Source: an uncultured Ruminococcus sp. (lineage in GTDB: Bacteria; Bacillota; Clostridia; Oscillospirales; Ruminococcaceae). Taken from it: a DNA stretch of 12,335 nt. Position 1 is the stretch's first letter; each line of letters begins with the position of its first letter. This document shows, in pieces, positions 7,123-12,335 of this stretch. The DNA lies in the NCBI GenBank assembly GCA_900553335.1, contig USCU01000014.1, positions 1-12,335 on the forward strand, written 5' to 3'. A program made the position numbers and the translations under genes. The notes beneath the pieces are model-generated. The model ran no database searches and was not told the DNA's origin. It saw only the letters and a program-made list of their open reading frames with translations.

Positions 7123-8777
7123 CAAAACGGATTTTCCGAACCATTTTCATTGTGGCAGTCGGTGTGTTTATTGCTTCTTCCCTACTTTTCATGACGGTTC
7201 TTTATGATTATTTTTCTGCTGTCGGTCAAAATCAACTGCGTGCACAAATTGATCTTGCCGCACAGGGTGTTGCCAATGAAGGCATCGGATACTTTGATGG
7301 TCTTGAATCACAAAACTACCGCATTACATGGATCGGAACAGACGGCAGTGTGCTCTATGACAATATTTCCGATGCGGACAATATGGAAAATCATTTTGAG
7401 CGTGAAGAAGTAAAGGAAGCGCTTACTAAAGGCTACGGCGAAAGCTCCCGGTATTCCTCTACCCTGACCGAACGTTATCTTTACAGCGCCAAACGATTGC
7501 CGGACGGGACTGTTATCCGGCTTTCCGTTACGCAAAATTCGATGCTGGTATTGACACTCGGTATGCTTCAGCCGATTATTATCATATTTGCGGTTGCAAT
7601 TGTACTGTCCGCTTTTTTAGCCTCCAGATTATCCAAAAAAATCGTAAAGCCGCTGAATGAACTGAATTTAGACAAACCGCTCGATAATGACGGATACGAC
7701 GAGCTTTCCCCCCTGCTACGCCGTATTAATACGCAACAACGGCAGATCAGGCGGCAAAAGGAGGAACTGAAGCGAAAGCAAAGTGAATTTGAAGCTGTAA
7801 CAGGCGGAATGACTGAAGGAATCATTCTTTTGAATCAAAAAGGCACTATTCTGAGTATCAACCGTGCAGCATCGAAACTTTTCGATACAGACTCTTTTGT
7901 CGTTGGAGAAGATATTTTATCAGTAAACCGCAGTTTAGCATTGACAGAGCTTCTTCATAAAGCAGAGGACGGTAAACATGCTGAAACGGTTATGGAATTC
8001 GGAAGCGGAAAATATCAGCTGGCTGCAAGTCCGGTAGTGGCAAATAATGAAGTGATTGGTATCGTTGTGTTGCTTTTGGATGTAACGGAAAAGGAAAAAG
8101 CTGAGCAAATGCGGCGGGAATTTACCGCGAATGTTTCACATGAGCTGAAAACACCGCTCCACACCATCTCCGGTTGCGCGGAGCTTTTATCAAACAACAT
8201 GGTAAAACAAGAGGATATAACCGATTTTTCAAAGCGAATATATACAGAAGCCGGACGCATGATACGGTTGGTGGAGGATATAATCAAGCTCTCGCACCTC
8301 GACGAGGGCGCAGACGATATGAAGTGGGAAGAAACCGATATGTTCATACTCGCCGATCATGTGATAACAGCACTTATGCCGGAAGCCCAAAAGGCCGGAA
8401 TCAAGATAGAGCTGTGCGGGGAAAGCGCTGTTCTCTGCGGTATACCGCAGCTGCTCGACAGTATTGTATATAACCTCTGTGATAACGCAATCAAATATAA
8501 TCACAAAGACGGGTCTGTTTCCGTGACAGTCAAAAATGAAGAAGGGTTTGTCATTCTTTCGGTTATTGATACGGGAATCGGTATACCGGAGGAACATCAG
8601 GAACGTATTTTTGAACGCTTCTATCGGGTAGATAAAAGCCATTCCAAAGAAATCGGCGGCACGGGACTGGGGCTTTCGATCGTGAAACACGCAGCACGTC
8701 TGCACAGAGCAGAAATCGAACTGCAAAGTGTTGTAGACGGCGGTACTACGGTTACGGTGAAGTTTCCAAAAAAATAA
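7119..8777 (+). CDS. phoR: phosphate sensor histidine kinase PhoR type
   Basis: 552 residues, membrane-bound. TM1 is at about 9-29, followed by an extracellular domain at about 30-142 of the small Cache-like type common in Gram-positive PhoR (with YRITWIGTDGSVLYDN at 67-82), then TM2 at about 143-168. The HAMP linker is at about 170-222 and ends in a charged helix. The PAS domain at about 223-325 is followed by the HisKA domain with phospho-acceptor H341 in NVSHELKTPL. The ATPase domain has the N-box around N456 (DNAIKYN), G1 DTGIGIP (484-490), F-box ERIFERFYR and G2 GGTGLGL (513-519). All catalytic motifs are intact. It starts with an ATGA overlap on phoB, so it is translationally coupled, and a strong terminator follows. 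Phosphate sensing is inferred from the pst/phoU context. Confidence 0.93.
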   Translation: MTKRIFRTIFIVAVGVFIASSLLFMTVLYDYFSAVGQNQLRAQIDLAAQGVANEGIGYFDGLESQNYRITWIGTDGSVLYDNISDADNMENHFEREEVKEALTKGYGESSRYSSTLTERYLYSAKRLPDGTVIRLSVTQNSMLVLTLGMLQPIIIIFAVAIVLSAFLASRLSKKIVKPLNELNLDKPLDNDGYDELSPLLRRINTQQRQIRRQKEELKRKQSEFEAVTGGMTEGIILLNQKGTILSINRAASKLFDTDSFVVGEDILSVNRSLALTELLHKAEDGKHAETVMEFGSGKYQLAASPVVANNEVIGIVVLLLDVTEKEKAEQMRREFTANVSHELKTPLHTISGCAELLSNNMVKQEDITDFSKRIYTEAGRMIRLVEDIIKLSHLDEGADDMKWEETDMFILADHVITALMPEAQKAGIKIELCGESAVLCGIPQLLDSIVYNLCDNAIKYNHKDGSVSVTVKNEEGFVILSVIDTGIGIPEEHQERIFERFYRVDKSHSKEIGGTGLGLSIVKHAARLHRAEIELQSVVDGGTTVTVKFPKK

Positions 8778-8788
8778 TAAAACGATTT

Positions 8789-8818
8789 AAAAGAGTTTGG
8801 ATCAGCCAAGCTCTTTTT
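8789..8818 (+). terminator. Rho-independent terminator after phoR
   Basis: AAAAGAGTTTGG (8789-8800) pairs with CCAAGCTCTTTT (8806-8817) over 12 pairs with a single T-G wobble, a five-base loop ATCAG and a following T-run. It closes the phoBR unit only three bases before the next Pho box. Confidence 0.9.
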
Positions 8819-8820
8819 CA

Positions 8821-8876
8821 TTTTACATGTATTTTACAAAATCGTGATAACGGATTTGATGTAAATTTGATAGTAT
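8821..8876 (+). promoter_or_regulatory. Pho-box promoter of the Na+/Pi cotransporter gene
   Basis: TTTTAC at 8821-8826 and 8832-8837 (11-base period), ATTTGA at 8854-8859 and the -10 TAGTAT at 8871-8876 keep the same spacing as at pstS and phoB. The 15-base block from 8848 to 8862 (TAACGGATTTGATGT) is identical to 1248-1262 of the pst promoter. The leader is about 40 bases, ending in an AAAGGAG ribosome site before the ATG at 8917. Confidence 0.8.
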
Positions 8877-8916
8877 TTATCTGTAGAAACGCAATAGAAG
8901 AAAAGGAGAAGATTCT

Positions 8917-10671
8917 ATGGATATTTTTAATGTACTGACGATGATCGGAGGACTGTGTCTGTTCCTATTCGGCATGAACATTATGGGACAGGCACTGGAA
9001 CGCAGAGCGGGAGACAAGCTTCGTCTGCTTCTTGGAAAACTCACAACCGGTAAAGCCGCAGGTTTGTTGACAGGACTTGGCGTTACGGCAGTAATTCAAA
9101 GTTCCTCCGCAGTAACCGTTATGGTAGTCGGATTCGTTAATTCCGGGCTTATGACATTAAAGCAGGCGATCAATGTAATCATGGGTGCTAACATCGGCAC
9201 AACAGTCACCGCATGGATTTTAAGTCTCGCAGGCATTGACAGCGGAAATATCTTTGTAAAACTCTTAAAACCGTCTTCATTTACTCCTGTTCTGGCGCTG
9301 ATCGGCATTATATTTTATATGTTCTGCAAAAATTCAAAGAAAAAAGATACAGGCATGATTCTTTTGGGGTTTGCCACACTGATGTTTGGAATGGAAACTA
9401 TGTCGGGAGCGGTTTCGGGACTCGGCAGCATCCCTGCGTTTCAGAATTTGTTTATTCTGTTCAAAAATCCGGTTTTAGGATTGCTCGCAGGCGCCGTTCT
9501 TACCGCAATCATTCAATCAAGCTCTGCTTCGGTTGGAATTCTGCAGGCGCTTGCAGTAACCGGGCAGGTTTCTTATGGTGCGGCAATTCCCATTATTATG
9601 GGACAGAATATCGGTACATGTGTAACAGCAATGCTATCGTCCGTGGGAGCAAATAAAAACGCAAAACGCGCAGCCGTGGTACACTTATTATTTAATGTAA
9701 TCGGAAGTGCGGTTTGGCTGGCAGTATTCTGTGTGATAAAAGCAGTTTTCCGTCCTATACTTCTGAATGAATCTGCATCATTGTTCGGTATTGCTGTTGC
9801 ACACTCTGCTTTTAATATACTCTGTACAATCCTGATGCTTCCTCTGACAGGCTTTCTTGAAAAACTGGTCAACAAACTGATCCCCGATACAAAACAGCAG
9901 GAAATAGAATCTGAGCTTGACGAAAGACTTTTGGCAACACCGTCGATTGCCCTGGAACGCTGTTACGAGGTTGCTGTCAAAATGGCAAAAACGGCCGTGG
10001 CGACGCTGATTGAAGGATTGGATTCCCTGCATCGGTATACGCCGGAGCTTGCTGAGTCTATACATAAAAAGGAAGAAATAACTGATCGTTATGAGGATAT
10101 GCTTGGGACTTATCTGGTACATTTAAGTACAAAACAGATCAGCGAACAAGACAGTGCAGAAGCTGCAAAGCTTCTGAAAATCATCGGGGATTTTGAAAGA
10201 ATTGCCGACCACGGAGTAAATCTGCTTGATTCTGCAAAAGAAATGAAAGAAAAAGGCGTGAGCTTTACCAATTCGGCAGAATCGGAATTTCGAGTGATTT
10301 CTTCGGCAGTATACGAAATCCTTGAATTGGCCACAACGGCCTTTATAAAAGACGATATAACCGCTGCGGAAAAAGTAGAACCGCTTGAGCAAGTTATAGA
10401 TATTCTGAAAGAAAAACTTCGCACAAATCATATTCTTCGTATGCAGCAAGGCGCCTGTTCCATTGATGCCGGTTTTGTTTGGTCTGACTTGCTCACTAAT
10501 TTAGAACGAACATCCGACCACTGCTCCAATATTGCCGGCTGTGTGATAGACATTGCACATCGTAATATGAATATTCACGAGTCTCTTCGGGATTTCAGAA
10601 ATGACAATGAAGACTTCCGTACACAATTCAAGGCATATAAAGAAAAATTCAGATTGACTGAAACCAATTAA
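8917..10671 (+). CDS. nptA: Na+/phosphate cotransporter with C-terminal PhoU domain (NptA type)
   Basis: 584 residues. The N-terminal half (about 1-315) is a membrane transporter of the PNaS family with two inverted repeats, each bearing the hallmark QSSSA motif (61-65 and 200-204) followed by an asparagine motif, GANIGTTVTA (90-99) and GQNIGTCVTA (229-238). The C-terminal part (about 340-560) is a cytoplasmic PhoU-like helical domain with ERIAD (427-431) and ERTSD (530-534) at the metal-binding ExxxD positions. It should import phosphate with sodium, as a single-component route complementing the Pst ABC system, with the PhoU domain acting as an internal sensor or regulator (inferred). AAAGGAG precedes the start. 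It is a monocistronic unit under its own Pho box. No terminator is evident after it. Confidence 0.92.
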   Translation: MDIFNVLTMIGGLCLFLFGMNIMGQALERRAGDKLRLLLGKLTTGKAAGLLTGLGVTAVIQSSSAVTVMVVGFVNSGLMTLKQAINVIMGANIGTTVTAWILSLAGIDSGNIFVKLLKPSSFTPVLALIGIIFYMFCKNSKKKDTGMILLGFATLMFGMETMSGAVSGLGSIPAFQNLFILFKNPVLGLLAGAVLTAIIQSSSASVGILQALAVTGQVSYGAAIPIIMGQNIGTCVTAMLSSVGANKNAKRAAVVHLLFNVIGSAVWLAVFCVIKAVFRPILLNESASLFGIAVAHSAFNILCTILMLPLTGFLEKLVNKLIPDTKQQEIESELDERLLATPSIALERCYEVAVKMAKTAVATLIEGLDSLHRYTPELAESIHKKEEITDRYEDMLGTYLVHLSTKQISEQDSAEAAKLLKIIGDFERIADHGVNLLDSAKEMKEKGVSFTNSAESEFRVISSAVYEILELATTAFIKDDITAAEKVEPLEQVIDILKEKLRTNHILRMQQGACSIDAGFVWSDLLTNLERTSDHCSNIAGCVIDIAHRNMNIHESLRDFRNDNEDFRTQFKAYKEKFRLTETN

Positions 10672-10874
10672 ATTTTGCGGCCATCGGTACATTTTTCAGC
10701 TTAAGTATATGTCCGAAATGCGGAGAAAAAACTTGTGACAAAATACGGTCAGATACAGTGATGGAAGATTTTCCGATGTTTTGCTCCAAGTGCAAACAAG
10801 AAACAATGATAAATGTCCTACAATTCCAGGTAACAGTTGTTCAGAAATCAACTGATGAATCACAAAATAACTGA
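10662..10874 (+). pseudogene. Cys_rich_KTR-type zinc-ribbon fragment lacking a start codon
   Basis: The frame is open from 10662 to the TGA at 10872-10874. From 10710 it reads CPKCGEKTCDKIRSDT, then MFCSKCKQETMINV, then VTVVQKST. This matches the pattern I know for the Cys_rich_KTR family: a CPxCG knuckle, an (R/S)xDTxxxxFPxxC segment and CxKCKQExLINV, i.e. two CxxC zinc knuckles. Such proteins are normally about 55-65 residues, start a few residues before the first CPxCG, and often lie in conjugative or mobilisable elements. Here no ATG, GTG or TTG precedes the first knuckle in frame; the preceding codons run back to a TGA at 10659-10661 next to the nptA stop. The coding body looks conserved but the 5' end appears lost, so it is called a remnant. 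Family assignment is from memory. Confidence 0.6.
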
Positions 10875-11035
10875 ATTTGCAGATTTTCTGTATTTATGTT
10901 CCGCATCAGTATATGAAGATAATATATGGAGTCTGCTGAATGGTGACAAAAAAGAGGCGGCGATATGACGATAAAAAAGAGACTATTTTGGATGGCTCGG
11001 AAATGTGCTTTTTCGCAAGTAAAATCAAGCAATAA
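10855..11035 (+). pseudogene. possible small gene split by a frameshift
   Basis: From the ATG at 10855 one frame gives 37 codons (MNHKITEFADFLYLCSASVY..., then DNIWSLLNGD) ending at TGA 10966-10968. A second frame, shifted by +1 at the A6 run near 10946-10951, continues as KRRRYDDKKETILDG then SEMCFFASKIKQ to TAA 11033-11035. Joining the two by removing one A would give a protein of about 60 residues with even, protein-like composition. No clear Shine-Dalgarno precedes the ATG, which overlaps the end of the KTR fragment. A third frame from ATG 10965 (29 codons) also exists. I do not recognise a family. It may be a decayed accessory gene travelling with the KTR fragment, or chance. Confidence 0.35.
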
Positions 11036-11049
11036 CCCTTCATTTGATC

Positions 11050-11088
11050 TATAATATAAACAGAGCAGTTGAAATGAGGTGTATATAA
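11050..11088 (+). promoter_or_regulatory. -10 box and ribosome site of the AraC-type gene
   Basis: TATAAT at 11050-11055 is a perfect -10 box, but no good -35 is found 16-18 bases upstream (AAGCAA at 17), which suggests activator dependence or weak constitutive use. GAGGTG at 11075-11080 gives an eight-base spacing to the ATG at 11089. TCATTT (11040-11045) and AAATGA (about 11072-11077) form a spaced inverted repeat of unknown meaning. Confidence 0.45.
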
Positions 11089-12057
11089 ATGTATGAGTGG
11101 CAGAAACAAATTCAAATTATTATCGATGAAATTGACAAGTGCATTAAACGGCACAATAATGAAGCTTTGACTTTACGTCACCTTTCCGAAAAGTTGGGCT
11201 ATTCTGAATTTTATACTACAAGAAAATTCAAGGAAATGTCAGGCGTTGGGTTTAGAGAATATCTGCACAAAAGAAAATTAGCCTTTGCATTAAAAGAAGT
11301 TAGGGATAGCGATAGGAGCATTCTTGATATTGCTTTGGATCACGGCTTTTCATCACATGAAGCTTTTACCAGAGCCTTCAAGAAAACATACGGAGTTACG
11401 CCAAGCGAATACCGCACAAATCCCGTGCCTGTTGTCCTGCGTACAAAAATAAACCCTTTCGACCGCTACTTTTTAGGAATTGGAGAGATCGGTATGATGA
11501 AATCCACAGGTGATATCAAAGTGTATTTTGTAACTATTCCCGCTCATAAATTTTTGCACATTAAAAATTATGAGAGCAATGGATATTGGGATTTTTGGCA
11601 AAAACAAAACCTGATCCCTGGACAGGACTGTGAAACTATCTGCGGCTTGCTGGACAGTATCAAGGGAAAGTTAGACGATGAAGGCGGCAGCGATTTTAAT
11701 GGCGGCAGCGGTCAGATCATGGCGTACATTAACGATCCAAATGGCAGACTCTGCAGTTGGGGTATTCCGCGCACAGAGTGTTATGGTGTACGGCTTCCTT
11801 CTAATTACAATGGAGAGGTACCGCCGCAAATGCTTATGATCGATGTTCCCGAGGCCGAGTACATTGTTTTTGAACATGGACCGTTTGATTATGAACAGGA
11901 AAACTGCAGTATAGAGAACAAGATCGAAAAAGCGATGGCTGATTTTGATTATGAAAGCTCCGGTTACTGTCTTGACACTTCTCCCGGAAGGATTATGTAC
12001 TTTTACCATGATCCGGAACGTTTTTGGAAATATATCAGACCGGTTCGGAAATTATAA
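11089..12057 (+). CDS. AraC-family transcriptional regulator with GyrI-like effector-binding domain
   Basis: 322 residues. Two helix-turn-helix motifs are at the N-terminus: about 29-52 (LRHLSEKLGYSEFYTTRKF) and 78-109, the latter ending in the AraC hallmark AFTRAFKKTYGVTPSEYR. A linker then leads to a C-terminal domain of about 135-322 (starting IKVYFVTIPAHKFLHIKNYE) that fits the GyrI-like/AraC effector-binding fold, with IVFEHGPFDYEQ near 268-279. This order, DNA-binding domain first and effector domain last, is that of the Rob/SoxS-like and BmrR-effector-type regulators, so it probably senses a small hydrophobic or cationic compound. There is no adjacent target gene in the window, and the ligand is unknown. 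It sits between a degraded accessory stretch and a repeat-rich tail, so acquisition by transfer is possible. Confidence 0.88.
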   Translation: MYEWQKQIQIIIDEIDKCIKRHNNEALTLRHLSEKLGYSEFYTTRKFKEMSGVGFREYLHKRKLAFALKEVRDSDRSILDIALDHGFSSHEAFTRAFKKTYGVTPSEYRTNPVPVVLRTKINPFDRYFLGIGEIGMMKSTGDIKVYFVTIPAHKFLHIKNYESNGYWDFWQKQNLIPGQDCETICGLLDSIKGKLDDEGGSDFNGGSGQIMAYINDPNGRLCSWGIPRTECYGVRLPSNYNGEVPPQMLMIDVPEAEYIVFEHGPFDYEQENCSIENKIEKAMADFDYESSGYCLDTSPGRIMYFYHDPERFWKYIRPVRKL

Positions 12058-12100
12058 TCGCAAATTTATGACAATTAAATTTATATTACAAAATCACAAT

Positions 12101-12131
12101 ACAAAACAAAAAGCCGCATTTTGCTGCGGTT
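12101..12131 (-). terminator. terminator-like hairpin, T-run on the minus strand
   Basis: AGCCGCA (12112-12118) pairs with TGCGGTT (12125-12131) around a six-base loop (one G-T wobble on the plus strand). On the plus strand the hairpin is preceded by an A-rich run (12101-12112) and not followed by T, so it is a terminator only when read on the minus strand. It would serve a convergent gene beyond the right edge. Confidence 0.5.
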
Positions 12132-12166
12132 CCAGTCTGTAGAAAAACCTTGGTATAAATCAAGAA

Positions 12167-12202
12167 AGGGAGCGCTTTGCAAGTGAAAGCGTTCCCTCTT
12201 TT
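12167..12202 (+). terminator. strong hairpin terminator downstream of the AraC-type gene
   Basis: AGGGAGCGCTTT (12167-12178) pairs with AAAGCGTTCCCT (12186-12197) over 12 pairs with one G-T wobble and a seven-base loop, followed by CTTTT. This is a good Rho-independent terminator about 110 bases after the AraC stop. The same palindrome read on the minus strand is followed by TTTCTT, so it may act both ways. Confidence 0.75.
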
Positions 12203-12229
12203 ACAACAGCCCACTGGACTGTTGTAAAA
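12199..12229. repeat. perfect 11-base inverted repeat
   Basis: TTTTACAACAG (12199-12209) is the exact reverse complement of CTGTTGTAAAA (12219-12229), with an inner CCA/TGG. It begins within the T-run of the preceding terminator. It may be a second hairpin of the same repeat element or an operator; nothing on either side decides this. Confidence 0.6.
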
Positions 12230-12241
12230 TTCACCCATTCA

Positions 12242-12335
12242 AAAGCGCTTTAATAAAGAGATTTCGCCGTCTGCGGACGACGACCAAGGCTCTGCCTTTG
12301 GAAACCGCAAGCTTTTGAAAAAGCTTGACCAAAAC
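12242..12335. repeat. chain of short palindromes, candidate interspersed repeat running off the right edge
   Basis: After the palindrome AAAGCGCTTT (12242-12251) three hairpins follow almost without gap: CGCCGTC/GACGACG (12265-12282, one mismatch, loop TGCG), CCAAGGC/GCCTTTGG (12284-12301, one bulged T) and CAAGCTTTT/AAAAGCTTG (12308-12327, perfect, two-base loop). No open reading frame or promoter is seen. I recall similar hairpin-rich strings scattered between genes in Ruminococcaceae-like genomes, but cannot confirm copy number from one window. Confidence 0.5.

Noticed and set aside
8229..8726. Long minus-strand open frame (165 codons) opposite phoR
   Set aside because: It lies wholly inside the kinase and ATPase domains of phoR, whose motifs are intact; the frame has no ribosome site and a composition typical of antisense shadows (many Cys, His and Phe).
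9778..10449. Minus-strand open frames of 104-114 codons opposite the PhoU domain of nptA
   Set aside because: They overlap one another and a complete, conserved gene; no start signals or family motifs are seen.
10965..11054. 29-codon frame starting with the ATGA overlap at 10965
   Set aside because: No ribosome site, composition unlike a conserved protein, and it competes with the more convincing frameshift reading of the same bases; it runs into the AraC -10 box.
12199..12335. CRISPR array
   Set aside because: The palindromes differ from one another and there is no regular spacing of identical repeats with unique spacers.

Overview
The window looks like a chromosomal segment of a Gram-positive Clostridia-type Firmicute, perhaps of the Ruminococcaceae/Oscillospiraceae. 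This rests on a lipoprotein PstS, moderate GC content, AGGAGG-type ribosome binding sites, PhoP/PhoR-style regulation and the style of the intergenic repeats. The lineage is an inference. All confident genes are on the + strand.

Layout. (1) 3-1083: the 3' part of an alpha/beta-hydrolase-like gene cut by the left edge, a small cysteine-rich protein of unknown function, and a terminator-like hairpin. (2) 1221-5323: a Pho-box promoter followed by a complete phosphate ABC transporter operon pstS-pstC-pstA-pstB-phoU, with a hairpin between pstS and pstC. (3) 5400-6332: a DMT/EamA-family transporter with its own ordinary promoter, sitting inside the phosphate cluster. (4) 6350-8817: a second Pho-box promoter, then the response regulator and sensor kinase (PhoB/PhoP and PhoR type) overlapping by ATGA, closed by a strong terminator. 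(5) 8821-10671: a third Pho-box promoter and a Na+/phosphate cotransporter with a C-terminal PhoU domain. (6) 10672-11088: a decayed stretch holding a start-less Cys_rich_KTR zinc-ribbon fragment and one or two tiny, possibly frameshifted reading frames. (7) 11089-12057: an AraC-type regulator with a GyrI-like effector-binding domain. (8) 12058-12335: non-coding and dense in inverted repeats, including a terminator and a chain of hairpins that resembles an interspersed repeat running off the right edge.

How it works together. Periplasm-side PstS captures phosphate, PstC/PstA/PstB import it, and PhoU is expected to link transporter state to the PhoR kinase. PhoR phosphorylates PhoB, which should activate the three promoters that share TTTTAC direct repeats in the same register to the -10 box. 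The low-affinity-type Na+/Pi symporter joins the same regulon and brings its own PhoU module. The window is thus a compact, autoregulated phosphate-starvation locus. No clearly new biological system is visible. The most informative items are the three-way promoter alignment, the relics between nptA and the AraC gene, and the hairpin array at the right end.
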